From Chrysomallon squamiferum (Eukaryota; Mollusca; Gastropoda; Neomphalida; Peltospiridae): 64,000 nt of DNA. Both the position numbers and the translations under genes were made by a program. The notes under the pieces are model-generated. The model saw only the letters and a list, made by a program, of their open reading frames with translations. It searched no databases and was not told where the DNA came from. Each line of letters starts with the position of its first letter. Within the stretch, counting starts at the first letter, position 1. The stretch is taken from contig CM022674.1 of the NCBI GenBank assembly GCA_012295275.1, forward strand, positions 4,993,936 to 5,057,935, given 5' to 3'. Shown piece by piece: positions 1 to 16,541 of the stretch.

Positions 1-316
1 GCACTGAACAAACAGTGACAGCGAGAAATAATCGAATAGGAGACGGAAGTCCGTCACTGTCGTCTGCTTTCGCTTCTGGCTGCCATTGGAAACTTGAAGC
101 ATCGATGGTTTTTGGATACGCCGTGTGGTTTTGTCTGCAGTGACTTTGTTTTTGCTTCTGGGAGTTTGTCATGGAGATGGGAAAATATTTATCTTCAACG
201 ATTGAATGAGGTGGAGGTTAAATAAAAATAATTATCATCCACTGCGAGACATTTTTTTGTAATTAATAGCGATAACTGCAGGTTTTTGGTGACGTGATCA
301 GAGAAAACAGACGACA
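1..316 (+). promoter_or_regulatory. Probable promoter/5' UTR of the DCX gene
   Basis: This stretch precedes the first candidate start codon of the doublecortin-domain gene. It contains no open frame that joins the downstream exons, and several short out-of-frame ATGs (for example near 170). I see no convincing TATA box. That it is promoter or untranslated leader follows only from its position. Confidence 0.35.
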
Positions 317-943
317 ATGTTTAAAAGAGATTTAGTGGTAAGTTTGTTCGTTGTTGTTTTTTTTTAATTTGTTTTTTTATTTCTTATTTTCTATAACCTG
401 AATGTTTGTTGTGAAGCGTATTTTACTAGCTAAACGCTTTACAATTAGTGCATATTTCGACTGTAAACATACGAGATGATGTCAGTTAAGACTGATTCAG
501 AATGTATTTTGTCGTCCATTTTTTGAAACTGTTAAACAGGCATCTTCAAACAACTAAGTATTTTCATTTATTAACAGATAATAGAAAATATTTCTATATT
601 ATTAGCCAAATATAAGTAAAATTAAAATTTTACAAAGGAAATTCACTGTAAGTACACCTCGAGAAAGTTAATTTTAAATAAATATAAATAAACAAACGTA
701 TTTGGTTAAACAGTTCTGCTGCAATTTAACCGAAATTTTTTAATCGCAAAATTTGCCAATTAGAAAATTTTCTATCTGTCTACCTGTTTCTAGTTCAAAC
801 CTATATTCTATGACAGAATGTGAATCCTATAATATGTCCTATTCGGTTTATGATTATTAGCATATAAACCATTTTGCCCTTAATCGAAATGAATGGACAC
901 CGAAATCACGGTATCGAATATTCTCTTTCGTGTTTCCTTATAA

Positions 944-980
<37 letters not shown>

Positions 981-1000
981 TAAATAAATAAATAATAAAA

Positions 1001-1041
<41 letters not shown>

Positions 1042-1498
1042 AAATTAAATAAAATTAAAAATATAAAAAAAAAATTAAAATTGAAAATAAATAAATAACA
1101 TAGCATAACAGTCATAGGACAAATACAGCAGTAATTACCTAAAGAATCAAACGACGAAACATAATGTCAAAATATATTAATATTCATTATTTATTGCCAT
1201 CAACAACTTCAACTAGCATCATCTCCTTTCTGTTAAAATTTAATAATGCAATAACCTTCCCATTGTAGTATAATTTATGAAACACGGATACCCGTCTTTG
1301 TAATATCCTATCTTTCCGTCTGTAAATTGTCGTCTGCTGAATCTGTGAAGAACATGATTATTAGAGTCGACTCATCTTTTAAGCCGGCGTTATCGAGTTA
1401 AATATTTATAGTAAATCGCAAGATTAATTGTCTTGAAAGCGCCAGGTACAGGAAATCAATCAGAAATGATATTAACGTTCGCGAGAATTAACTTTGAT

Positions 1499-1595
<97 letters not shown>

Positions 1596-1859
1596 ATCTC
1601 TCTCTCTATCTCTTTATCTCTCTCTCTATCTATCTCTCTGTCTATCTCTCTCTGTCTGTCTCTCTCTCTGTCTATCTCTTTCTCTGTCCATCAATACTCT
1701 CTCTCTATCTCTCTCTGTCTCTCTCTCTATCTATCTCTCTCTCTGTCTATCTCTCTCTGTCTATATCTCTCTCTATCTATCTCTCTCTCTGTCTATCTCT
1801 CTCTGACTGTCTATCTATCTATCTCTCTGTCTATTTCTCTCTGTCTGTCTATCTATCTA

Positions 1860-1949
<90 letters not shown>

Positions 1950-2350
1950 GAATGATCGTAGTCGTAAAATAAACGACTCTGTCAACGACATCAGTGACGA
2001 GGACCGCTGGGAAGGTGACCAAGATGAAGAATCTGAAGGTGAAACCAGATACGAAGAACACGTTCCTCGGTAGAATCCATTATTTCTGTTGTTGTTGTCT
2101 TCGAAGTCGTTGTTGTTGTTGTTTCATTATTGTTATAATAACAATTATTATTATTACTGTTGCTGTTGTTATTACTACTATTGTTTTGTTATTAATAGTA
2201 TAGTTATTGTTATTGTTGTTGTTGTTGTTGTTGTTATAGTTATATAGGTGATTGTATTAACTTTAAAACGACTGTATCAAAAATAAATAAATAATAAAAA
2301 TACCACTTTCATAACAGTAATAAAATAATTCATTATATTGCAAGCACTAC

Positions 2351-2397
<47 letters not shown>

Positions 2398-2773
2398 CAA
2401 TAATAATAATAATAATAATACCTACAATTAGTATACAACACCAGCAATGATAAAAATAACAACTAGCAATAGTAATAGATCCATTCATCAATCAATAAAT
2501 AACAAAACCAACACCATTTCAACAAAATACTACTACCACTACTACTACTATTACTACTACTACTATTACTACTACTACTACTACTAACAATACTACTACT
2601 ACTACTACCACTACTATTACTACTATACTACTAACAATACTACTACTACTACTACCACTACTATTACTACTATACTACTAACAATACTACTACTACTACT
2701 ACTAACAATACTACTACTACTACTACTAACAATACTACTACTACTACTACCACTACTACTACTACTACTACTA

Positions 2774-2818
<45 letters not shown>

Positions 2819-3535
2819 AACTAACAATACTACTACCACAACTACTACTACTACTAACAATACTACTACTACTACTAATAATAATAATAATAATAATGTT
2901 ACAGGCGAACAAGAGAAGTGCACCCTATAACAGGAAACGACTACATCCCCCAGAAGGCCAAGCTGTACCGCGTGTACCGGAACAACGACAAGCTGTTTAA
3001 GGGACTTCCGGTCTCCTACAGCCGGCAACAGTTCCCAACCATCGAGTCGTTCACCACGTGGTTAAATGAGAAGATTTCCACGCCGACGGGTAAAAACGAC
3101 GTCATCGCTTTTGCTTAAATTCTGATAATCAGATTTCATTTCTAACGTAGTTCACTGATATTTCAGTTTAGTTTTAGTTTTTATACCAATGTTGTCCACT
3201 GAATTTTGATATGGTTTAGAAAAATTTAGTTTTTAAAACTGCAATAAAAAAAAAATATATATATATATATATATAATACAAATATGTAATAAATGCCAAA
3301 CCACACGTGCCTGTTTTCACATGAGTTAATCGTGTATGTCTCTACCTGACATTTTTTTATAGTTCAGAATTAACGCCTGAATTTCGTGAAGGTGTACAAC
3401 CACATCACTGTTATTACGTTTTTACTGTAGTTACTGTGGTAATGAGACCAGCAGTAACAGCAGAATCGACAGTTTAGTGGTGGTAGTCGGTATCATGTCA
3501 TCGTAGCAATACCAGTAGTTATAAGATATTAATAT

Positions 3536-3623
<88 letters not shown>

Positions 3624-4334
3624 CGCACGCACGCACACATACATTTCGAATATAGACACCCTATAATAATAGTAATAATAGAAATTATACAGTAATAACG
3701 TATTTGCATATGTAATTTTTGGTTCGTGCTAAAATCATCTTGTAGGTGTCCGGTTCCTGTTTTCCTGGCCGTCTGGATCCGAAATAAAGAGCAACGACGA
3801 CTTGGATGAACAGGACTCCCGCATCCTCGTCGTGTCCTCCGTCAAAACACTCAACAAAAACATCGACTACGGAGACGCCCTTGCTCACCCGGAATCGGTT
3901 GAACACGTGAACAGTCGGCCAAATCCGACGCAGGCCGAACCCGAGCCGGAACTCTATTCCGAGAGCGACCGATACTTTACGATTACCAGCAACCTTAAAC
4001 GAAAGAGCCATGGCTTGTTCGTGCTGAATCCCGATTCGAGAGATACGTTCGCCGATCTGATGAGGGATATCATAACGAGGCTCGACATTCCTCGGCCACC
4101 AATAAAAAGTCTTCATTACAGCAAGTCACCGTACACAAAGGTATGTTTAAATAGATTCAGTTTAAATAAACTGTGTTCAGGTTTGGATCGAAAATTTCAG
4201 AGGAAAAATGCATGTAACAGCATTATTTTGTAGTGAAATTACAACTGTATACAACAGTCTCGAAGACGCTAGAATTTTTAAATTTTTTATTTTTATATAT
4301 TTTCTTACATATCTATTTCTTCTGCTTCTACGTA

Positions 4335-4371
<37 letters not shown>

Positions 4372-5204
4372 TGTATTTGTATTTAAACTGATTTTATTTT
4401 CAGTTATATGAACGAAAACAAATAATAAAAAAAACCGCAGTTTTTTCTTTCCTTTTTGCATCTATTTCTTTTTAACTATCCTTTCGTTGTAGTTATATGA
4501 TAATATTAAATGCTATTAATATACATTAAAAAATTTATTTTACTTTATTTTATATTATTTTTTTTTTAATTTATTATTTTTATTCTTTTAATTCTTTTTT
4601 ATTATTTTTTTTTTTTTCTGTCTACATCTTTTCGTTTGTTTTGTTTGTTTATATATACAAAAATAAAATCAACAACTTCTGTTCGATTCTCTCTCTATGA
4701 ATCATAATTTCTTATAGGTTGTAGATAATCTATATCGAATACTGTCAACAAAATTAACTAATGGGAGATTGCTGTTATGACATCAAAGCACGTTTACATG
4801 GTCAAAGATGCATATTTAGTTCAAAACTGCGTTGCATCTAAGACATCGATAAACATAATTATATCAGTTATTGAAATTCTTTATATTCATGTATTGTTTT
4901 TAAGCACTGTGCATTGTCAACTTCAGCTATACGAAGCAAACGAGTTTTTATTTTTCAGTATTTATATAAATATATGTTTTCGTTATACCTAATAATCAAA
5001 TGTTTTTACATTTATGTGCAACGATATAATTATCAGGTTTTTTAGTTTATCAGTATAATTATGTATCTCTACAAAGAAAGCGGCAGACAAAAATCTGTAA
5101 AATTTATAAACTTTTATGTATTTCTTTGTTAAAAAAAAAATAATAATAAAATTCATAAAAAAATAATAAAATAAATTTAAATAGATAAATAGATTTTTCT
5201 AGTG

Positions 5205-5249
<45 letters not shown>

Positions 5250-5651
5250 TCTAAAATTATAAAAGTGTGGCGATAATTATAATTATTGTTGAATTGTATA
5301 GTTCAAATATAAAAGGGACATAACTTTTGTGAACTATTCTATTTTAAAATGAAAAAAAAAAAACAAAAGAAAAATTACGATTGGTTCAAATAAATATAAG
5401 CACAATTTTGTTATTATAACTGAAAGGAAATATTTCATTTTTAGTCCTTTTCTTTATTTTAATTTTATTATATTTATTCTTTAGTAGTAGTAGTAGTTAG
5501 TTTTAGTTTTTTATTTTTTTTTTTTTTTTTTATTTTTGTTCAGGTTTTGAGCCTTCACCAGTTGTTCAGAGATTTTCAAAATGGCGACGGATTCTTAGCT
5601 TGTGGAGAGGAGATGATTCCCAGAGAGCTAACACAAAACAATTTATACAAG
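317..5651 (+). CDS. Protein with two doublecortin (DCX) domains, 3' end unresolved
   Basis: DCX domains bind microtubules or act as protein-interaction modules in cytoskeletal and ciliary proteins. Exons are 317-337, 1951-2069, 2905-3089, 3746-4140 and 5544-5651. All have GT-AG borders and phases agree (0, 2, 1, 0), giving 276 residues so far. Residues 1-63 are short and acidic (run DEDRWEGDQDEESEGE). DCX1 is about 66-155: it opens KLYRVYRNNDKLFKG, and its second half VRFLFSWPSGSEI crosses the exon 3/4 border and ends at NIDYG. DCX2 is about 185-270, with TFADLMRDIITRLDIP, VLSLHQLF and GFLACGEE matching the end of the family fold. The tiny first exon rests on phase match and a strong gtaagt donor only. 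The donor at 5652 is phase 0. Two 3' exons are possible: 6707 (15 codons, then TAA) or 8531 (immediate TGA). Whether it belongs to the DCDC2, DCLK or RP1 branch cannot be told by eye. Confidence 0.8.
950..1100. repeat. AAT / AAAT microsatellite cluster in DCX intron 1
   Basis: Runs of AAT pass into AAAT units and then into A-rich sequence. The antisense frame here translates as poly-Leu/Ile/Phe/Tyr and is a product of the repeat, not a gene. Confidence 0.9.
1501..1948. repeat. Interrupted CT/CTAT/CTGT array followed by (ATT)n
   Basis: About 407 bases of pyrimidine repeat (CT with interspersed CTAT and CTGT units, 1501-1907) run straight into (ATT)n at 1908-1948. The last ATT unit is followed directly by the AG acceptor of DCX exon 2. 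Frames through it encode poly-Ser/Leu and are not genes. Confidence 0.95.
2105..2420. repeat. GTT and AAT trinucleotide repeats in DCX intron 2
   Basis: Blocks of TGT/GTT units (about 2105-2235) are followed by (AAT)n at about 2351-2420. They lie just downstream of the exon 2 donor at 2070. Confidence 0.9.
2528..2897. repeat. Long (ACT)n compound repeat abutting a splice acceptor
   Basis: About 370 bases of ACT units, broken by AAC, ATT and ACC variants, end in (AAT)n. Seven bases (TGTTACAG context) then lead to DCX exon 3. Internal 30-50 bp segments containing 'taacaatactactac' recur, showing higher-order duplication. Confidence 0.95.
3539..3620. repeat. (CT)n microsatellite in DCX intron 3
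   Basis: About 80 bases of uninterrupted CT dinucleotide, followed by a few CGCA units, between DCX exons 3 and 4. Confidence 0.95.
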
Positions 5652-6580
5652 GTCAGAACATCTGCAGATTAACATCATAAAATATCCTTCACATACGATG
5701 AGGCGAAAAAAAAAACCAACAACAACAAAAACACTTTTTCTATATTTCCTAATTAGTTTAATTTAATTTACGTACCCTTCTACAGTTAATAATAGATTTT
5801 TATTGAGTGCTTGAAAACGAATAATAATAAAAGGAACTTCATAAACAATTAATTGCCACAATATTCCTCGTTGGTCGTAGACTGTGAACTGATAAACTTT
5901 AGGCTTTTCCAATTTAGACAGAATATTCAGTTTCACTCGTAGGGTGTAATTCCTTTCTTGATTTTATTATATTATTATTATTATTATTTTCCTAAATAAA
6001 TAAATATTTATTATTAAATAATTAAATAAATAATTTCTTTCTTGAATTTAATTTTCTTAAATAAATAAATAAATATTAATTATTAAATATAGAAATAAGT
6101 AAAACGATGATGGAGGAAATTAAAAATAATAATAAAAATAAAAATAATAAAAATAAAACGAAGGTTTCAAGATCACTGATAAAAATAAAAACGGAGTACG
6201 TTGAGTTTACACAGTAACATTCAGTTTTGCTCGAATCACTGTTTGAGAGATTTAGAGAATTCGCACAAAGGGCAATGGGTAACAGACTCATTCTTATGCA
6301 ATTTTACGAGTGGGTTCATCATTTAAAGCAAATTCAACCTCATTTATCGTTAGCTAACGTTCTAACACACTAACATTAAGTCTGGAACAGACACACGATT
6401 GGCGTGCTTGAATGTTTATATATAGAGTTTGTGCGAGAAGGGGAAATTCTTTAAATGATAAGTGTGTCGTGTTTTGTACTTTCTTCCGACTAATCGGAAA
6501 GAACAGAAACCGAAATCCGAGGACAGACTATTCTCTTTCATGTCTCATGACAACAACAGCAAAAAAAAAAAACAAAAAAA

Positions 6581-6611
<31 letters not shown>

Positions 6612-6730
6612 AAAATAATAATAATAATAAAAAATAATAATAATAATAATCTTTTTTCTTCTTCACATTCTTCTGTCATAAATGTTCTGTTTTTGTATGT
6701 GGACAGAATCATTCTACTAGTTGTGATGTA
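5652..6730. other. AT-rich sequence downstream of the last certain DCX exon
   Basis: This holds AAT and AAATA repeats (about 5970-6160 and 6570-6650) and no recognisable coding exon except a possible terminal one at 6707-6754. That one follows a pyrimidine-rich tract and ACAG, is open in the right phase for 15 codons, and then reaches TAA. Its tail overlaps the first unit of the minisatellite, so it may be chance. Confidence 0.5.
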
Positions 6731-7556
6731 GTGGCAGTCCTCCTATTGAAATAACATTTTCTAGCCTCTCTGTATATTTATTTGATTTAGCTAGCGGCAG
6801 TCCACCTACTAAAATAACACATCTGTATAACGTAAGCTCATATATCATTGAGTGGCTGTCCTACTAAAACAATACATTTGTATACCGTAAACTCATATAT
6901 CAGTGAGCGGCAGTCCTCCTACTAAAACAATACATTTGTATACCGTAAACTCATATATCAGTGAGCGGCAGTCCTCCTACTAAAACAATTCATTTGTATA
7001 CCGTAAACTCATATATCAATGAGCGGCACTCCTCCTTCTAAAACAACGCATTTGTATAACGTGAACAACATATATTGAGCGGCAGTATAAAACAACATAT
7101 TTGTAACTAAACTTGATATATCAGTGAGCGGCAGTCCTCCTACTAAAACAACATATTTGTATACCGTAAACTCATATATCAGTGAGCGGCAGTCCTCCTA
7201 CTAAAACAATACATTTGTATACCGTAAACTCATATATCAGTGAGCGGCAGTCCTCCTACTAAAACAATTCATTTGTATACCGTAAACTCATATATCAATG
7301 AGCGGCACTCCTCCTTCTAAAACAACGCATTTGTATAACGTGAGCTCATATATCAATGAGCGGCAGTCCTCCTACTAAAACAACATATTTGTATACCGTA
7401 AACTTGATATATCAGTGAGCGACAGTCCTCCTACTAAAACAACATATTTGTATACCGTAAACTCATATATCAGTGAACGGCAGTCTTCCTACTAAAACAA
7501 CACATTTGTATACTGTAAACTCATATATTAATGAGCGGCAGTCCTCTTACTAAAAC
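6731..7556. repeat. 58-bp minisatellite, about 14 units, core GCGGCAGTCCTCCTACTA
   Basis: Units start at about 6731, 6793, 6851, 6906, 6964, 7022, 7078, 7127, 7185, 7243 and onward. Most are 58 bp and run from GCGGCAGTCCTCCTAC through a TTTGTATACCGTAAACTC segment to ATATCAGTGA. Three consecutive units at 6906-7077 recur almost unchanged 279 bp later (7185-7358), sharing private variants such as GGCACTCCTCCTTCT, so a block of five units was duplicated. A decayed unit lies near 7680-7725. The spacer-repeat pattern is not CRISPR because the whole unit is conserved. Confidence 0.93.
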
Positions 7557-11325
<3,769 letters not shown>

Positions 11326-13656
11326 ATGGATTCCAAGCTGTTGACTTTGTTACAGATATCTGATAGTGGTAAGTGTTTTATAACAGTTATTTTATTTTAC
11401 ATTTTACGAGAAATAATCACAACAGCTGGCTATTTGACCGATGTCGAAATAATTGTAATATCGCACAAATCCTATACCGATTGAGTCTATAATTAAATAA
11501 TAATAATAAAAACAAAAATTGAATAATAATAATAAATAATAATGTACATTAAACATTATTGTTTAAAAAAGTAAAACGTAAATTTAGAACGTAAACAATT
11601 TATCACAAGCGAATAAAGATAACATTATAGAAATGTATATGTACGATTTTCTCTTTTATCAAGGGGTTTCAGTGTTTTTTTATTAGCAGAAGAGGGAAAT
11701 ATTATTTGCTCCAGTTAATTCCAGATTTAAGGTTGAACAAATAAATATCTTAACAAAGACAATTACTAGAGCTTTTAACAATATAATAATAGTAATAAAA
11801 AAAAAAAGATATATTAATTTCTCTTTATTTTGGTGTATGTGTGTGTATAAAATGACTGTCTTTATTATTATAAATTATTTTATGATTTTTTTTTTATTAT
11901 TTTTAATCTAGCTTTCCCAAGTGGAGGTTTTTCTCACAGTCTTGGTTTAGAATCTGCCATACAGCATGGTCTCGTTAAAACAAAAGGTAACTTTAAAAAA
12001 CAAATTATTAATAAATAAATAATATTTCCACAAAGACATGTTCATTTCTTATGCCAGTTCAGTTATTAAAGTATCATTAGTTCATTTCTAATTAACTGTT
12101 TCTCATATATCAAGGACTAGTAATAGAATTTTTTATTTTTTTTATTATTATTTTTTTTTTTTATTTTATTTTATTATTTTTTTTTATATATATATATATC
12201 CAGATTTAAGGTCTGTTAGAGTGTATGTGTGTGTGGGCGCATGTTTTGAAATTTGTAAAATATTCTTTCATTGCATTGTAGCTGCATTTTGAGGTGTAAA
12301 TGCTTATTTTTTATTAGAAAATGTTAAATATATACAGACACACAAACACACACACATAATTACAAAAGTTACTGTAGATATGCACATATGTATTGAAACA
12401 AGTTTTATTGGATTTACAAAAAATAATCTCAGCTTCATTTATTTGTCACTGCTAATTAACTCTTGATAACTTGATAAATTGTGTTGTTATAAGTATTTAC
12501 AGTCTTGATGTTGAATTTTTATTTCAGACAGTCTTCAATGTTTTATAACAGGATCAATGGAAAATGCAGGTAAATAAGTTAATTACAAGCTTCTTAGAAT
12601 AAAATACTAAATGCAATATTATTAATAAAAGACAGTAGAACAAGATATAGTTTAACTAGCTAACAGTAGCCATAAGCATGTGACAATTGATGATGACGAT
12701 GATGATGATGATGATAAACAAACAAACAAACAAACAAAAGAACATTGACAGTTAAAATAGTTAATTGATGACTATGATGTTCTTTGAATAGTTAAATAGC
12801 TACCATCATCTATGACATAAAATATCATCAATCTGTCAATGCATTCTTTTAATTAGTATAGTACTTGAATGACTGGCTATCATAATAATGATAAACAGTT
12901 GCAGAGCTGAATTTACTGTAAATTATGAAAATGATGCTAGCATAATATGAAAGCCATAAAAAAAAAAAAAAAAAAAAAAGCATTATGAAGGAGTATAGCT
13001 CAAATTTCCATATTTTGGTTATCACTCATCTAAGCATGAAATAGTCATATTTATGTTACAATGGTTTGCATAATGACTGCTCATAATTTTATTGATCTAA
13101 AATTTAAAGGGCAGGATTGACAGAAACTATATATTCTAAACAAAGTTCTTCTTTAAAATAATGTACATTCAGTCGATATTCTGAATAGAATTTTCATTGA
13201 TTCAAACAAATAATGTTTAAAATTTTCAGGTTCATTTGGTTTACCTTTTGTTCATGATGCTTACAATGAAGGTCATGAAGTGTCAAAGGTCATGGCTCTT
13301 GATGACCTTTGTGAAGCTTGCCTTTCCAATCATATTGCTAAGAAAGCAAGCATGCGACAGGTAGATGTTTTTAATGTAGTAACACAAAATAACTGGGCTG
13401 GAGAAATAATTAGTTCTGAATCTAATAACCATCAGTCAAATGATATTAATAATGAACTGGACAAATAAATGATTTTGAACATTATTTTTAACAATAAAAT
13501 CTGGCAATTATCACAATTTATTTATAACTGGTATGCAAGGTTAAAAATCTAAATAAACTGTAGTTCAGTATATTGTAAGGAAAGAAATATTTTAGTCTTG
13601 GCTTCTGAAAAACCATTTATGTGTTATTAGTAAATAATAATTCTTTTTTTTCTTTA

Positions 13657-13711
<55 letters not shown>

Positions 13712-15991
13712 GTGATAATAATAATGGTAAATGTAACAGCCAGTGATATTCAGGATAAGCAATTATTTCTTTAATCATTTACTCCAGAATGGTTTTCGCA
13801 GTGGATCACATGCATTACAGATGATCAAACCAAATTACGTTACTCCTGTCTCTGAAATAAATGAAAATTCAATTGACAGTAAACTCTCAGTCTCAGGTTT
13901 TGTTTTCTAAGGGCAAATCTTTCCTTGATTCTGCAAGCCATATTTTCGGCAATGATGAAATTCAGACCCTGTCCTCCAACTTGATTCATCGTCATTTTGC
14001 CGTTGTCTTTGGTGCTGCCTATCGCCTCCTGGGCTTCAGCGTGGATGATGTTCTGACATCATTCATGTTCAATGTGTTGAGGACACTGACATCCAGTGCT
14101 GTTAGACTGGACAGGATTGGACCAATAGAGGTGTGTAAAAAAAAAAAAATGAAATATAACTAAAATTTAGTTTTCAATTCTGACCAGAGTTCCATGTAAT
14201 GGTATTGGTTGGACCAGTAGAGATGTACAAAAAATTAAATATATTTAAAATTTAGTTTTTAATTTTGACCACAGTTCCACTGGTATTTTATGGACCAATA
14301 AAGGTAAGTGAAAAAAAAAAAAATGAAAAAAAGTGAAATGCCCATCTATAAGAAGAAATTAACATATCCTTATAATATCTGAATGGTCTTTACAAATTAT
14401 AAATAATAAAAAAAAATTCATGAAAAATACAGTTAACTAATTTTTATTAATAGAAAAAAAAATACATATTTTAATTTTTAAAAATGTATAATAATTTTGT
14501 TTTACAAAGATTAATAAAGGTAGTGAATGTAGATTATTATTATTAACCATGCTCATAAAGGTGATTACATAGTAGGTGAGACTGATGTGTAGAAAATTTT
14601 ACTAAAACCAGTTCAGGACATAAGTTAAGGTTTTTTTTAGCTAAAAACAAACCAGATAGAAAAATATACACACAAACATACAATTCTTTTAAATCTATAA
14701 TAAAGATTTATTTTAAAACACTGATACGCTAACCATAGTAAAATCTATATTTCTTCTTTTGCTTTAACAATATTATTTATATAAATTATTAAATTGTTGC
14801 TTGCAACATCACAGACATGTATTTGTACTCAAATATTGTTATTATCCATCTGTTTCATTTCATACCTTTATTTGCCTTCTGTCATCAGAATCTCTTGTAT
14901 CGTCTGATAATTTATATTTGCATTACTGAATTACTTGCCATTTTTAATTTCAACTGATCACTTTTATATCTCTCTTACCTTCTGTGTACATACTACTGAC
15001 TGTTTATATAGAGATGACATCCATATTGAATAAGTGTAATATGTAACTGTTGTCATTGACTAATGATAGATATCCAATGTTGCCAACAGCAACAACTTCA
15101 TTTTCTTCATAAATAATTTGTGGGTATTTCAGTACTTGTCATGTCCTGAAAATTTATCATATTTTTTTTTTTTTTTTTTTTTTTTATTTTATTTTTTATT
15201 TTTATTTTATTCATTTTGTTTTATTTTTTATTTTTTTTATTTCAATTTTTTATTTTTTTTAATTTTAATTTAATTTTATTTTTACTTAGTTTTATTTTAT
15301 TTTTTTTCAGTTTATTTGATTTAATTTTTAAATTTATTAATTTTGTTATTTATATATCAATTTTATTTTATTTTATTTACATATTTATTTTTATTATTAT
15401 TATTATAATATATATATATATGTAGGTAATTTTTTGTAATTTATTTTCATCTTCTTTTAAAACTGAATTTAACAATTTAAATTATTTTGTACATTAATTG
15501 TTCACTACCTTTTGACACAATCTGTTACTTATTAAACCTAAATTTATATACAAAGTTGATCACAGTGCGAAATAATGTCCAGTATACACAGAACAAATTT
15601 CACAAATCATGTGCTAGAATGCTGAAATCTAATTGCCACCTTTACTGTACAATTCTGTGACTACTTTTCTTATCTTGATATAATAATGAGAGTTGTATCA
15701 TTGTATCATTTTATTTTTGAACATTTAATTATTTTACACCCCTACTCATAAATGATATTTTTTTTCTGTCTTTTTTCAGATGTACTTTTTGTTTTTTCTT
15801 ATTATCGTTGTTGTTGTTGTTGCTGATAATGCTACTGTTGTTGTTTATTTTTGTTATTTATTATTGTTATTATTTCAGGCACAACAACTCCAATATTCAT
15901 TACAGACACTGATACCAGATATAATAGAAAGGTAATTAAAATACATTAACTAGATCGTAAAATTATATTGTAATCTTGCAGAACTGTACAT

Positions 15992-16071
<80 letters not shown>

Positions 16072-16483
16072 CTCTCTCTCATTAACTTTCTGTTTCTCTC
16101 ACATTAACTCTCTTTTTCTCTATGTGTGTGCGTGTTTGTATATGTGTTTTTATTTAGTTTATATTTACATTATTATTTTTATAAATAAATAGGTTCATTT
16201 TACTGAAGTCTTTATTTTTAAAATAAGAAATAATTCAATATCTAAGAGACACACTATCTCTGAATTTTTGTCTTATTTCATTTAACAATATCTTTGAACC
16301 ATCATCAAACGAACAATTTATTTTTAATTTACGTCAACTCAAATTAATTTATCAGTGACAAAATTCTTTCTGTTATCCAGAAATCGCGAGAAGCTGGCTC
16401 CTGATGCTGCCATTACTTTCCCTTTGATGGAGACTGTCCAGTGTGCACATGGACTTTTGTTTTCAAAACTTTTCTTTTCTTGA
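11326..16483 (+). CDS. ureF: Urease accessory protein UreF, seven exons, complete
   Basis: UreF works with UreD/UreH and UreG in loading the nickel centre of urease; within that complex it binds and regulates the GTPase UreG. Exons are 11326-11368, 11912-11986, 12528-12569, 13230-13360, 13912-14130, 15879-15931 and 16381-16483. All junctions are GT-AG and phase-consistent, giving 221 aa, close to the family's usual length. Family landmarks in order: MDSKLLTLLQISDSAFPSGG, then FSHSLGLE (residues 21-28), GSMENAGSFGLPFV, KKASMRQGKSFLDSA (spanning exons 4/5), HFAVVFGAAYRLLG, SSAVRLDRIGPIEAQQLQ, and a C-terminal helix with PLMETVQCAHGLLFSKLF. For exon 5 I chose the acceptor after CTAAG (13911) because it restores the canonical KASxxQG; two earlier AGs would add five or seven residues. 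No other urease gene is in the window. UreF implies a functional urease pathway elsewhere in the genome. Confidence 0.93.
13661..13712. repeat. (AAT)n in ureF intron 4
   Basis: About 50 bases of AAT units, followed by a few imperfect ones. Confidence 0.9.
14110..14325 (+). repeat. Three degenerate tandem copies of the ureF exon 5 donor region
   Basis: Copy 1 (from about 14110) is the real exon end plus donor: GGACCAATAGAG, then gtgtgt and an A run. Copy 2 (near 14210) has TTGGACCAGTAGAGATGT, with the GT lost. Copy 3 (near 14293) has TGGACCAATAAAGGTAAGTG followed by the same A run, and carries a perfect gtaagt. Between them the segments AAATTTAGTTTT and GACCAnAGTTCCA repeat, giving a period of about 80-90 bp. 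Confidence 0.85.
15994..16080. repeat. (CT)n microsatellite in ureF intron 6
   Basis: A CT tract with one TTG interruption near 16070, between ureF exons 6 and 7. Confidence 0.95.
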
Positions 16484-16535
16484 CAGTGATCATGTTTTAG
16501 GATTTGTTATTCAATTTTCTGTGTTGTATAATTTG

Positions 16536-16541
16536 AATAAA
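16536..16541 (+). terminator. Polyadenylation signal of ureF
   Basis: A canonical AATAAA lies 53 bases after the ureF stop codon. It is the first good signal downstream and fits a short 3' UTR. Confidence 0.65.

Noticed and set aside
1433-1972. Long Ser/Leu/Tyr open frames (179 and 153 codons)
   Set aside because: They are translations of the CT/CTAT array and the (ATT)n tract, open in several frames at once.
6731-7556. Regular repeats considered as a CRISPR array
   Set aside because: The entire 58-bp unit is conserved with no unique spacers, and the context is eukaryotic.
13788-13911. Upstream extension of ureF exon 5 from an AG at 13787, 13890 or 13896
   Set aside because: The 13787 start is in another frame and hits TAA. 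The 13890 and 13896 starts insert residues that break the conserved KASxxQG, which the 13911 acceptor restores.
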